Part shown: positions 1 to 8,048 of the stretch, in pieces | How the letters are laid out: each line of letters opens with the position of its first letter | How positions within the stretch are numbered: the first letter of the stretch is position 1 | From: Flavobacterium proteolyticum | GTDB lineage: Bacteria > Bacteroidota > Bacteroidia > Flavobacteriales > Flavobacteriaceae | DNA: 64,000 nt | Reading direction: 5' to 3' | Assembly: GCF_015223105.1 (NCBI RefSeq) | Contig: NZ_JADFTZ010000001.1 | Span: 620,001-684,000 of the forward strand | Made by a program: the position numbers and the translations under genes | The notes under the pieces: generated by a model | Told to the model about the DNA's origin: nothing | Seen by the model: only the letters and a program-made list of their open reading frames with translations | The model's database searches: none

Positions 1-2
1 TT

Positions 3-308
3 TTACAAAAACACAAAGGCGAAAGCATAGAAGAAGGAACCTTATTCAAGGTCGGGAAAATTTACGAAGAAAAAGACGATTTCAACAAAGCTTTGACATA
101 TTATCAGAACATATTGGACAATCACAAAGACGGAATTTATAAGGATGAAGCTTTATTCTTTTCGGCAGAGATTTATAGAAAACATCTTTTAGACAACGAA
201 AAAGCAAAAGCATTATACGAAAAAGTAGTTTTAGAACATCCCGATAGTCTGTATTACACCGAAAGCAGAAAGCAATACAGAATGTTGCGTGGTGATTCAA
301 CGATTTAA
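3..308 (+). CDS. TPR-repeat protein, C-terminal fragment
   Basis: The frame is open from the left edge of the window to the stop, so this is the 3' end of a longer gene. Visible residues contain helical pairs typical of tetratricopeptide repeats, for example EEKDDFNKALTYYQNIL and LDNEKAKALYEKVVLEHPDS, ending shortly after. TPR proteins of this kind in Bacteroidetes are usually scaffold or periplasmic proteins. The N-terminus is outside the window, so location and partner cannot be told. It is followed by a 127-nt gap containing a dispersed repeat. Confidence 0.7.
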   Translation, partial: LQKHKGESIEEGTLFKVGKIYEEKDDFNKALTYYQNILDNHKDGIYKDEALFFSAEIYRKHLLDNEKAKALYEKVVLEHPDSLYYTESRKQYRMLRGDSTI

Positions 309-350
309 GATTAACCACAAAGTACTTAAAGAAAGCAAAAGGTACACGAA

Positions 351-394
351 GATTTTTTTAATTATTCCAATTTTTTTAAATCTGTGTTCCAAAA
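351..394 (-). repeat. Dispersed repeat, copy 1 (ssb-upstream type)
   Basis: Read on the minus strand, this stretch starts TTTTGGAACACAGATTTAA and continues into an AAATTGGAATAAT-like AT-rich tail. Nearly the same about 45 nt occurs at 41586-41630 and 42116-42160 upstream of the two ssb genes. It is non-coding and lies between the TPR gene and the DUF4286 gene. The neighbouring 311-350 is also low-complexity (ACCACAAAGTACTTAAAG type), a style common in flavobacterial intergenic repeats. Confidence 0.65.
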
Positions 395-435
395 TTGATT
401 TTTGAAATTGTACTTGAACTTGAAATTTATTAAAA

Positions 436-762
436 ATGATTATATACAACGTAACCATAAACGTAGACGAAAGCATTCATTCCGCTTGGTTAAAATGGAT
501 GCAAAACAAACATATTAACGATGTTTTAGCAACCGGTTTATTTACCAATGCTAAAATGGTAAAGGTTTTAGTGGAAGAAGAAATGGGAGGCACCACCTAT
601 GCCGTTCAATATTTTACCGATTCTAGAGCGAAATTAGAAGACTATTACAAAAATCATGCGCCAAGATTACGCCAAGAAGGTTTACAACTTTTTGCGGACA
701 AAATGTTAGCTTTTAGAACGGAGTTAGAAGTAATGGAAGAATTCTACGGAGAAACGAATTAA
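436..762 (+). CDS. DUF4286 family protein
   Basis: A 108-residue soluble protein with no signal peptide. The beginning MIIYNVTINVDESIH and the segment HAPRLRQEGLQLFADK match what I know of the DUF4286 family, short Bacteroidetes proteins with a ferredoxin-like (dimeric alpha/beta barrel) look. No function is established. It lies just upstream of the 2-TM gene and rsmA, reading the same way, with a 9-nt gap to the next gene, so the three are probably cotranscribed. Confidence 0.75.
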   Translation: MIIYNVTINVDESIHSAWLKWMQNKHINDVLATGLFTNAKMVKVLVEEEMGGTTYAVQYFTDSRAKLEDYYKNHAPRLRQEGLQLFADKMLAFRTELEVMEEFYGETN

Positions 763-771
763 TTTGTTTAG

Positions 772-1083
772 ATGAAAAAAGAACTATCAACATCAGAGAT
801 AATAATTAAAGGACATCTTTGGGTAAACCTTCCAATTACAATTTTGATAATTTCTGGATTCTACATAATCCATGAATATCTTAAACAAAGTTTCAATATA
901 GCATTAATTGGAGGAATTGTAATTGGTTGGACATATTGGAGTTTTTCAGTAAAACGTTGGATAAAATGGGCATTAACAAATAATGTTGATTCAGAAAAAT
1001 TATACAAAATTGGAATAAGAAATCTTCTGATTTGGTCTAGAAACGATATAAAACAAGTAGCTGATAAGCTAAATAAAGAATAA
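772..1083 (+). CDS. Two-transmembrane hypothetical protein
   Basis: A 103-residue protein with two hydrophobic segments (about residues 16-35 and 41-57), a basic turn and a polar C-terminal helix. I do not recognise a family with certainty; it could be a 2TM-type membrane protein. Its stop overlaps the rsmA start by one base (TAATG), so it is translationally coupled to rsmA. Start is ATG, 9 nt after the DUF4286 stop. Confidence 0.6.
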   Translation: MKKELSTSEIIIKGHLWVNLPITILIISGFYIIHEYLKQSFNIALIGGIVIGWTYWSFSVKRWIKWALTNNVDSEKLYKIGIRNLLIWSRNDIKQVADKLNKE

Positions 1084-1862
1084 TGGAAAAAGTAACCGCA
1101 AAAAAACACTTAGGACAACATTTCCTAAAAGACGAAAGCATCGCAAAGGATATTGCCGACACACTTTCGCTAGAAGGCTATTCTAAAATTTTGGAAATTG
1201 GTCCAGGAATGGGTGTTTTAACCAAATATTTATTGGACAAACCAACCGAAACCTATGTAATTGAAATCGATAAAGAATCGGTGGAATATTTGGGCGTTCA
1301 TTATCCTAAATTAGAAAATCATATCATTTCGAAAGATTTTTTAAAATACAATTTAAACGAAGTTTTCAATGGTGAACCTTTTGCTATTATTGGAAATTTC
1401 CCGTACAATATTTCAACTCAAATTGTCTTCAAAACGTTAGAAATGCGTGATCAAATCCCAGAATTTGCTGGAATGTTTCAAAAAGAAGTAGCCGAAAGAA
1501 TTTGCGAGAAAAAAGGTAGCAAAACCTACGGAATTCTATCAGTCTTAGCCCAAGCATTTTATGAAGCAGAATATTTATTTACAGTTCCGCCAGATGTTTT
1601 CAATCCGCCACCAAAAGTAGATTCTGGTGTAATGCGATTAAGAAGAAAAGCAGATTATTCGTTACCATGTGATGAAAAATTATTCTTCCGAGTAGTAAAA
1701 ACTGCTTTTCAACAACGAAGAAAAACATTGCGAAATAGCTTAAAAACATTCAATTTTTCTGATAATTTAAAAGAAGATAGTATCTTTGACCTGCGTCCGG
1801 AGCAACTTTCGGTAGAACAATTTATTGAAATCACCCAAAAAATAGCAGCCGATGGAGTTTAA
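1083..1862 (+). CDS. rsmA: 16S rRNA (adenine1518/1519-N6)-dimethyltransferase
   Basis: KsgA/RsmA dimethylates two adjacent adenines in the 3' helix of 16S rRNA during small-subunit maturation. The 259-residue length fits the family. Seen: the N-terminal [11 protein letters not shown] segment, SAM-binding [12 protein letters not shown] (about 36-47), the catalytic NFPYNIS motif (family consensus NLPYNIS), and a C-terminal [12 protein letters not shown] helix typical for rRNA contact. It overlaps the preceding gene by one base and mgtE by 11 nt, indicating a tight operon. Confidence 0.97.
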   Translation: MEKVTAKKHLGQHFLKDESIAKDIADTLSLEGYSKILEIGPGMGVLTKYLLDKPTETYVIEIDKESVEYLGVHYPKLENHIISKDFLKYNLNEVFNGEPFAIIGNFPYNISTQIVFKTLEMRDQIPEFAGMFQKEVAERICEKKGSKTYGILSVLAQAFYEAEYLFTVPPDVFNPPPKVDSGVMRLRRKADYSLPCDEKLFFRVVKTAFQQRRKTLRNSLKTFNFSDNLKEDSIFDLRPEQLSVEQFIEITQKIAADGV

Positions 1863-3204
1863 AATCAGCAGAGAGTTTCTAACTGAAATAGAACAACTTA
1901 TAAGTGAAAACAAGTCGCAAGAATTACTTTTGCTTCTTGAAGATATTCACTTTGCTGATATTGCCGAAATCATGGAAGAACTCGATGATTATGGCGCTTC
2001 TTACATTTTTAACACCTTAGATTCTGAAAAAACAGCCGAAATTCTTCTCGAATTAGATGAAGAAGTTCGTGAAAAAATCTTGCGCAATTTATCTCCAAAA
2101 GAAATTGCAGAAGAGCTTGACGAATTAAGCACAGACGACGCTGCCGACATTATTGCCGAGTTACCTCAAGACAAAAAAGAGCAAGTAATCTCTGAATTAG
2201 AAGACGTTGAACACGCAAAAGATATTGTTGACTTATTACGCTATGACGAGGACACCGCTGGTGGTTTGATGGGAAAAGAGCTGGTAAAAGTTAACGAAAA
2301 TTGGAACGTTTTAACGTGTGTAAAAGAAATGCGTGCACAAGCTGAAAATGTTTCAAGAGTACATTCTATATATGTAGTTGATGATGAAGAGCGATTGAAA
2401 GGACGTTTGTCATTAAAAGATTTATTGACTACCTCAACAAAAACACCCATTAGCGAAGTTTACATCAAAAAAGTAGATTACGTAAAAGTAGACACGAAAG
2501 ATGTAGAAGTTGCGCGAATCATGCAAAAATACGACTTGGAAGCTATTCCGGTTGTAGATGAATTAGGTCGCTTAGTAGGTAGAATTACCATTGATGATAT
2601 TATTGATGTCATCAAAGAAGAAGCCGACAAAGATTACCAGTTAGCAGCCGGTATTTCGCAAGACGTTGAAGCCGATGACAGCATTTTGGAACTGACAAAA
2701 GCACGTTTGCCTTGGTTAGTTTTAGCTTTATTTGGGGGATTTATTTCGGTACACGTTTTAGGGATTTTTGAACCTGTAATGGACTTGCACCCTGAATTAT
2801 TTTTCTTTACACCGCTAATTGCTGCGATGGCTGGAAACGTTGGAGTTCAATCTTCTGCAATTATTGTACAAGGTTTGGCAAACAACACTATTATTGGACC
2901 AGTTGTCGAGCGTTTATTAAAAGAACTTTCCTTAAGTTTACTTAACGGAATTATTCTTTCTGCAATTTTACTTTTAGGAAGTTACTTTTTATTAGGATAC
3001 GAAATTCATGTTGGTTACACAGTTTCAATTGCGCTACTTTCAGTAATTATTATGGCATCGTTAATTGGAACTTTTATTCCAATTATCTTAAACAAATACG
3101 GAGTTGACCCAGCGCTAGCAACGGGTCCGTTTATTACGACAAGTAACGATATCTTAGGGATTTTGACTTATTTTACAATTGCTAAGATTATTTTGGGAAT
3201 TTAA
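1852..3204 (+). CDS. mgtE: Magnesium transporter MgtE
   Basis: A 450-residue MgtE-type Mg2+ channel. The order is as in the family: N-terminal acidic helical MgtE_N domain (about 10-130), paired CBS domains (about 135-260) that sense Mg2+, a connecting helix, then five transmembrane helices (about 285-450) with the pore region [18 protein letters not shown]. It starts inside rsmA (11-nt overlap), a frequent pairing in Flavobacteriaceae. No riboswitch-like leader is possible because of the overlap. Confidence 0.96.
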   Translation: MEFKISREFLTEIEQLISENKSQELLLLLEDIHFADIAEIMEELDDYGASYIFNTLDSEKTAEILLELDEEVREKILRNLSPKEIAEELDELSTDDAADIIAELPQDKKEQVISELEDVEHAKDIVDLLRYDEDTAGGLMGKELVKVNENWNVLTCVKEMRAQAENVSRVHSIYVVDDEERLKGRLSLKDLLTTSTKTPISEVYIKKVDYVKVDTKDVEVARIMQKYDLEAIPVVDELGRLVGRITIDDIIDVIKEEADKDYQLAAGISQDVEADDSILELTKARLPWLVLALFGGFISVHVLGIFEPVMDLHPELFFFTPLIAAMAGNVGVQSSAIIVQGLANNTIIGPVVERLLKELSLSLLNGIILSAILLLGSYFLLGYEIHVGYTVSIALLSVIIMASLIGTFIPIILNKYGVDPALATGPFITTSNDILGILTYFTIAKIILGI

Positions 3205-3271
3205 TTTCACTCACTTCCCAACCTTTTCCATTTTATTTCACTCTATACTATAAACACTAAAGTTTATAGAG

Positions 3272-4882
3272 ATGAAAAAAATATTCGTTTTAACCTTGTT
3301 CTGTTTTTCAGCAATGGTATTTGCTCAAAAACCAATTTTTACTTCAGCAAAAATTAAAAGCGCTACAGTTTATAGCAATTCGGCTGAATTATTACAATCG
3401 GCTGCAGTTACACTTCCATCTGGAACCAGCGAAATTGTAATCAAAAACGTAGCGGATTATGTAAATGAAAACACCATTCAAATTGGTGCTCCAGCTAATG
3501 TTACCGTTTTGTCGGTTCAGTTTACACGAAATTTTATTTCGGAATATGAAATCGACGAAAGTAATCCTGCAATCAAAAAAGTTCGTGATAGCATTGCCAT
3601 CATTGAAAAAGAAATGGGCAAAATCGCCAATGAAAAAGTTTCTTATTCCAAAACGATTGATTTATTAGATAAAAATCAAAACGTTGCTGGGCAAAACTCA
3701 GGTTTAAATGTTACCGAATTAATCAAACTAGTAGATTATTACAGAGCCAAAAGAAATGAATTGAGCAATTTGGTTGATGTCCTTATTGAAAAAGAAAACA
3801 AGTTAAAAGACAAACTATCAAAACTGAATTCTAAATTAGAATTGAATACCCAAAAACAAGAAAAAACCTCACAAGGAAAATTGGTTATACAAGTAATGAC
3901 GGATGCAGCAAGCTCAGTAAATCTTGACATTAATTATTTAACCAATAACGCTTCATGGTCGCCATTTTACGATTTGCGTGCCGACAACATCAACTCGCCA
4001 ATCAACTTAATGTATAAAGCAAAAGTGGTGCAAAACACAGGAATCGATTGGAAAAAAGTAAAACTGACACTTTCGAGTGGTAATCCAAATCAAAACAACA
4101 CGGCTCCGATTTTACAAGCTTGGTTTTTGAGATTTGGCTATCCAAGAGTTTACAATAATAGTAATACGGCCATAAATTCATTACAAGGAAGAGTGTCAGG
4201 ACTTGCTCTGAACGATGATAAATCTTATAAAGAAGAATCCTCAATCTCAAATTACACAACAATCAACGAAAACCAATTAAATGTTTCTTTTGATATTGAT
4301 ATTCCATATGATATTTTATCGAATGGAAAAGCGCATAGTGTAGCCTTAAAAGATTTGAAATTACCTGCAACATATAAATATTATGCGGTTCCAAAAGCAG
4401 AAAAAGAAGCTTTCTTATTAGCTGAAATTAGCGAATATTCTAAATTCAATTTATTACCTGGTGAAGCAAATATAATCTTCGAAGGAATGTATGTTGGTAA
4501 AACAATGATTAACCCAAATCAAACTTCAGACACGTTGAATTTGAGTATGGGAAGAGATAAAAAAATTGCTATCAAACGTGAAAAAATCGCAGATAAATCA
4601 GGAACTAAATTCTTATCAGGTTATAAAGAACAAACGTTTACTTATGATATCACCGTAAAAAACAACAAAAAAGAAGCAATTGAAATGTTGTTAAAAGATC
4701 AATATCCAATCAGCACCGATAAAGAAATTACCATCGAATTGCTAGAAAACGGAAAAGCAAAAGTAAATGCTGAAACGGGAATTCTAACCTGGGATGTAAA
4801 ACTTAACGCTGGAGAAACTAAGAAATTCAGAATCAGTTATAAAATCAAATATCCAAAGGATAAGTTTATAGATAATTTGTAA
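3272..4882 (+). CDS. DUF4139 domain-containing secreted protein
   Basis: 536 residues with a signal peptide (MKKIFVLTLFCFSAMVFAQ). Layout follows DUF4140-coiled coil-DUF4139 proteins (mucoidy inhibitor A-like): an N-terminal beta region (about 25-85), a coiled coil (about 100-200), then a long beta-rich domain ending in the GETKKFRISYKIKYPKD segment. The middle carries NSLQGRVSGLAL, resembling the GRVxGL piece seen in TonB-receptor plug regions. Function unknown; probably periplasmic or surface. Transcription likely ends at the hairpin at 4907-4957. Confidence 0.8.
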   Translation: MKKIFVLTLFCFSAMVFAQKPIFTSAKIKSATVYSNSAELLQSAAVTLPSGTSEIVIKNVADYVNENTIQIGAPANVTVLSVQFTRNFISEYEIDESNPAIKKVRDSIAIIEKEMGKIANEKVSYSKTIDLLDKNQNVAGQNSGLNVTELIKLVDYYRAKRNELSNLVDVLIEKENKLKDKLSKLNSKLELNTQKQEKTSQGKLVIQVMTDAASSVNLDINYLTNNASWSPFYDLRADNINSPINLMYKAKVVQNTGIDWKKVKLTLSSGNPNQNNTAPILQAWFLRFGYPRVYNNSNTAINSLQGRVSGLALNDDKSYKEESSISNYTTINENQLNVSFDIDIPYDILSNGKAHSVALKDLKLPATYKYYAVPKAEKEAFLLAEISEYSKFNLLPGEANIIFEGMYVGKTMINPNQTSDTLNLSMGRDKKIAIKREKIADKSGTKFLSGYKEQTFTYDITVKNNKKEAIEMLLKDQYPISTDKEITIELLENGKAKVNAETGILTWDVKLNAGETKKFRISYKIKYPKDKFIDNL

Positions 4883-4957
4883 ATCAGTGTTCAGTGTTCA
4901 GGAGTAAGTGTTCAGTATATAACTGATTACTTATAACTGAACACTGATTACTTTTTT
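4882..4957 (+). terminator. Hairpin terminator built from GTTCAGTGTTCAG repeats
   Basis: The gap between two convergent genes holds AGTGTTCAGTATA (4907-4919) facing TATAACTGAACACT (4932-4945), followed by a T run at 4952-4957. An alternative 13-bp pairing joins 4882-4894 with 4937-4949. The repeat unit CAGTGTTCAG also appears in other gaps of the window (16310-16378, 34828-34861). Confidence 0.65.
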
Positions 4958-5996
4958 AAGGCGCTGGATTCGGAATTAATTCCTGAATTTTCTCAATTTC
5001 AGCTACAATTTCGTCTGATAAAATGGTGTCAAAAGCTTGAATGTTTTCTTGCAATTGTTCCATATTAGTAGCACCAATGATCGTTGAAGTCACAAATTTT
5101 TGACGGTTTACAAAAGCAATCGCCATCTGCGTTAACGTTAATCCGTTTGCTTCTGCTAATTCTTTGTATAATTTGGTTGCTTTGAAGCAATTTTCATTGG
5201 TATAACGAACGAAATTTGGAAACAATTTCATACGAGAATTCTCCGGATAACCATTTAAATATTTTCCAGATAAAAATCCAAAACCTAATGGCGAATACGC
5301 TAACAACCCAACATTTTCACGCATTCCAATTTCTGACAAACCAACTTCATATAAACGATTCAATAACGAAAAAGGATTTTGTATTGTGGAAATTCTTGGC
5401 AAACCGTGTTTTTCACTTTCCATTAAAAAACGCATAACACCCCACGGATTTTCATTAGAAACCCCAATATGTTTAATTTTTCCTTCTTTAATTAATCCGT
5501 CATAAACTGTTAGTACATCAAAAATATTGTCTTGCCATTTGGTATCAATTTCTTGAACACCGCGCTTTTGAAACATGTTCATCACACGTTCTGGCCAATG
5601 CATTTGATACAAATCGATATAATCGGTTTGCAGATTTTTTAAACTTAATTCTACCGCTTCGTGAATACTTTTTTTGGAAAAATCTAATGGTTGACGAATG
5701 TATTCCATTCCTCTATTTGGTCCAGCTATTTTTGTTGCTAAAACTAATTTCTCACGTTCCGAAGCACCAATTTTCTTAATCCAAGTTCCAATGAAACGCT
5801 CGGTACTTCCAAAGATTTGAGCATTTCCACCAATTGGATACATCTCAGCAGTATCAATAAAATTGATTCCTTTTTCAATAGCATAATCCAATTGAGAATG
5901 CGATTCACTTTCGGTATTTTGATTCCCAAAAGTCATGGTTCCTAAACAGATTTTACTGACTTTTAGTTCGGTATTAGGTAGTGTTGTGTAGTTCAT
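4956..5996 (-). CDS. Aldo/keto reductase, Tas-like
   Basis: NADP(H)-dependent oxidoreductase of the aldo/keto reductase superfamily. I use the ATG at 5996, giving 346 residues, because MNYTTLPNTELKVSKICLGT is the typical N-terminus; a further upstream in-frame start adds nine low-complexity residues. Catalytic tetrad pieces are visible: FIDTAEMYP (Asp, Tyr), LATK (Lys) and LYQMHWPER (His). It resembles E. coli Tas. Monocistronic or read from the upstream ompA-like gene across a terminator. Substrate unknown. Confidence 0.9.
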   Translation of the reverse strand: MNYTTLPNTELKVSKICLGTMTFGNQNTESESHSQLDYAIEKGINFIDTAEMYPIGGNAQIFGSTERFIGTWIKKIGASEREKLVLATKIAGPNRGMEYIRQPLDFSKKSIHEAVELSLKNLQTDYIDLYQMHWPERVMNMFQKRGVQEIDTKWQDNIFDVLTVYDGLIKEGKIKHIGVSNENPWGVMRFLMESEKHGLPRISTIQNPFSLLNRLYEVGLSEIGMRENVGLLAYSPLGFGFLSGKYLNGYPENSRMKLFPNFVRYTNENCFKATKLYKELAEANGLTLTQMAIAFVNRQKFVTSTIIGATNMEQLQENIQAFDTILSDEIVAEIEKIQELIPNPAP

Positions 5997-6045
5997 TTCT
6001 GAATTTGAAAATTTAAAGTTCAAAGTTACAAAGTTTAAACCAAAG

Positions 6046-6079
6046 AAAAAGGCTTGAATTTAGAACTCAAGCCTTTTTT
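6046..6079 (-). terminator. Bidirectional rho-independent terminator
   Basis: GGCTTGA (6051-6057) pairs with TCAAGCC (6067-6073), flanked by an A run on the left and a T run on the right. On the minus strand it follows the OmpA-family gene and precedes the aldo/keto reductase gene, so it mainly ends the exonuclease III-ompA transcript. Confidence 0.8.
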
Positions 6080-6098
6080 ATCAATCTTTTATGAAATG

Positions 6099-7064
6099 TT
6101 ATAGGTCATTCAACATTTTAGAAATCTCATCTAACTTAGGTGTTAAGATAATTTCGATTCTTCTGTTTTTTGCTTTTCCTTCAGCTGTTTCATTACTCAT
6201 TAAAGGCGCATATTCACCACGACCTGCAGCTGTTAAGTTTTCTTTTTTTACTTTAGCATTAGCCGATAAAATATTCACAATTGCAGTTGCTCGTTTTGTA
6301 GATAAATCCCAGTTGTTTTCCACTCCACCACCAATAGTACCAGTGATTTTATCGTTATCCGTGTGACCTTCAATTAAAACAGAAATATCTGGATTGTCAC
6401 CTAAAACTTTCCCAACTAAATCCACCGCTTTTTTACCTTCAGAACCTACAGTCCAACTTCCCGATTCGAAAAGTAATTTGTTTTCCATAGAAACGTATAC
6501 TTTTCCATCTTTTTCCGTTACCGTTAATCCTTTTCCTTCAAATGCTTTTAACGATTTAGATAAGGTTTCTTTCAGTTTTTTCATAGCCGCATCTTTATCA
6601 GCCATCATTTTTTCTAATTCAGCTAAACGTGCTGAAGATGCTTCTAAATCTTTTTTCAATTTATTTAAACGATCTTGTTCCGCTGCTAAAGCTTTTTGTT
6701 TTGCTTCTAACTCAGCTAACAATTGTCTGTTTTTATTAATATTGGCTTCTAAGGCATCGTTACTATCTTTTTCAAGAGCCGCATAAGACGCTTTTAAATT
6801 GTCTAAACTCTTTTTGGTTGCTGCATAATCAGCAGCTAATTTATCGCGTTCTGCCTTAGTTTTATCTAATTCCGATTGCAGTTTATTTTTATCCGCTTCT
6901 AACTGATTTTTGTCTGTTTTTAAAGTGGTGTTTTCATCCGATAAAGCGTTGTGTTCTTTCTTTAAATCCGCATATTTGTTTTCTAAATCTTGGTAGATTT
7001 TTTTAGAAACGCATGAAGTAGTTAAACTTAAAACTACACAAGCAAGGGCAATTTTTCTAATCAT
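6099..7064 (-). CDS. OmpA-family lipoprotein with coiled coil
   Basis: 321 residues. N-terminal signal with lipobox-like SLTTSC (Cys about 18) suggests a lipoprotein. Residues about 25-170 form a long Lys/Glu/Leu heptad coiled coil; the C-terminal 120 residues are an OmpA peptidoglycan-binding domain with the signature LIEGHTDN and LSTKRATAIVNIL, followed by GRGEYAPL and NRRIEIIL. It likely tethers the outer membrane to peptidoglycan across the periplasm. It is 27 nt downstream of the exonuclease III gene and probably read with it; a strong terminator follows. Confidence 0.9.
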   Translation of the reverse strand: MIRKIALACVVLSLTTSCVSKKIYQDLENKYADLKKEHNALSDENTTLKTDKNQLEADKNKLQSELDKTKAERDKLAADYAATKKSLDNLKASYAALEKDSNDALEANINKNRQLLAELEAKQKALAAEQDRLNKLKKDLEASSARLAELEKMMADKDAAMKKLKETLSKSLKAFEGKGLTVTEKDGKVYVSMENKLLFESGSWTVGSEGKKAVDLVGKVLGDNPDISVLIEGHTDNDKITGTIGGGVENNWDLSTKRATAIVNILSANAKVKKENLTAAGRGEYAPLMSNETAEGKAKNRRIEIILTPKLDEISKMLNDL

Positions 7065-7091
7065 TATTTTCTATTTTTGATTAATTGATTC

Positions 7092-7853
7092 TTATTTAAT
7101 TTCTACTAAAACTGGACAATGGTCAGAATGTTTGGCTTCTGGCAAAATTAATGCTCTTTGAATTTTATCTTTCAAAGAGTCGGCTGCCAAACAATAATCG
7201 ATTCTCCAACCTTTATTATTATTTCGAGCATTGGCTCTGTAACTCCACCAACTATAATTATGTGGTTCTTTGTTTAAATGGCGAAAGGTATCGATAAATC
7301 CACTTTTCATAAAACCATCTAACCAAGCGCGTTCTTCAGGTAAAAATCCTGAAATTTTTGCATTTCTAATTGGATCGTGAATATCGATAGCTTCGTGACA
7401 AATATTATAATCACCACAAATTACCAAGTTTGGAACTTCTTTTTTCAACTCATTAACATAGTTTTGAAAATCGTCCATGAACATGAACTTATGCTCTAAC
7501 CTATCAATATTTGTGCCAGATGGAAGATACAAACTCATAACTGAAACATCTTCAAAATCTACTCGCAAATTTCTTCCTTCAAAATCCATATGTTGAATTC
7601 CTGTTCCGAAAACCACTTTTTTAGGTTCAATTTTAGACAAAACAGCAACACCACTATATCCTTTTTTCTCCGCTGGAAAATAATATTGGTATGGATAACC
7701 TGCTGCCTCAATTTCTAATTTTGGAATTTGATCTTCGGTTGCTTTAATTTCTTGAAGACAAATAACATCGGGATTCGCTTGTTGCAACCATTCTAAAAAT
7801 CCTTTGGTTATAGCTGCTCGAATTCCGTTAACGTTGTATGATATGATTTTCAT
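7092..7853 (-). CDS. xth: Exodeoxyribonuclease III / AP endonuclease
   Basis: 253 residues, standard for the EEP-superfamily AP endonuclease ExoIII, which cuts at abasic sites in base-excision repair. Motifs seen: MKIISYNVNGIRAA start, CLQEIKA (metal-binding Glu), SLYLPSG, GDYNICHEAID (Asp/Asn), and the C-terminal IDYCLA and KHSDHCPVL (catalytic Asp-His). Full length and intact. A TATATTTG -7 box lies just upstream. Confidence 0.96.
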   Translation of the reverse strand: MKIISYNVNGIRAAITKGFLEWLQQANPDVICLQEIKATEDQIPKLEIEAAGYPYQYYFPAEKKGYSGVAVLSKIEPKKVVFGTGIQHMDFEGRNLRVDFEDVSVMSLYLPSGTNIDRLEHKFMFMDDFQNYVNELKKEVPNLVICGDYNICHEAIDIHDPIRNAKISGFLPEERAWLDGFMKSGFIDTFRHLNKEPHNYSWWSYRANARNNNKGWRIDYCLAADSLKDKIQRALILPEAKHSDHCPVLVEIK

Positions 7854-7873
7854 TTCGTATTGTAGCTTTTGAC

Positions 7874-7881
7874 CAAATATA
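7874..7881 (-). promoter_or_regulatory. -7 promoter box for xth
   Basis: Reads TATATTTG on the minus strand, an exact match to the Bacteroidetes sigma-ABfr -7 consensus TAnnTTTG, 20 nt before the xth ATG. The -33 region has only TTTA rather than TTTG. Confidence 0.5.
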
Positions 7882-8015
7882 GGAAAAAGGTTTTTAAAAA
7901 TAAAGTTTAGAATCTAAGGAATTCATAATTTGCTAACTATCAGACTACTAAAAAACCTAACAAAATACCCTTTTTTATTACCCGATGAAAAGTGCTGAAA
8001 ATTCAGCAAAATTCT

Positions 8016-8023
8016 TATCTTTG
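8016..8023 (+). promoter_or_regulatory. -7 promoter box for the acyltransferase gene
   Basis: TATCTTTG matches TAnnTTTG exactly and sits 25 nt before the ATG at 8049. No clear TTTG -33 element at the expected distance. Confidence 0.5.
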
Positions 8024-8048
8024 TTTCTTGCTCAATAAACAAAAATAA

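Noticed and set aside
5744..5929. Frames inside the aldo/keto reductase and similar antisense frames elsewhere
   Set aside because: Shadows of recognised genes in other frames, no signal or domain of their own.
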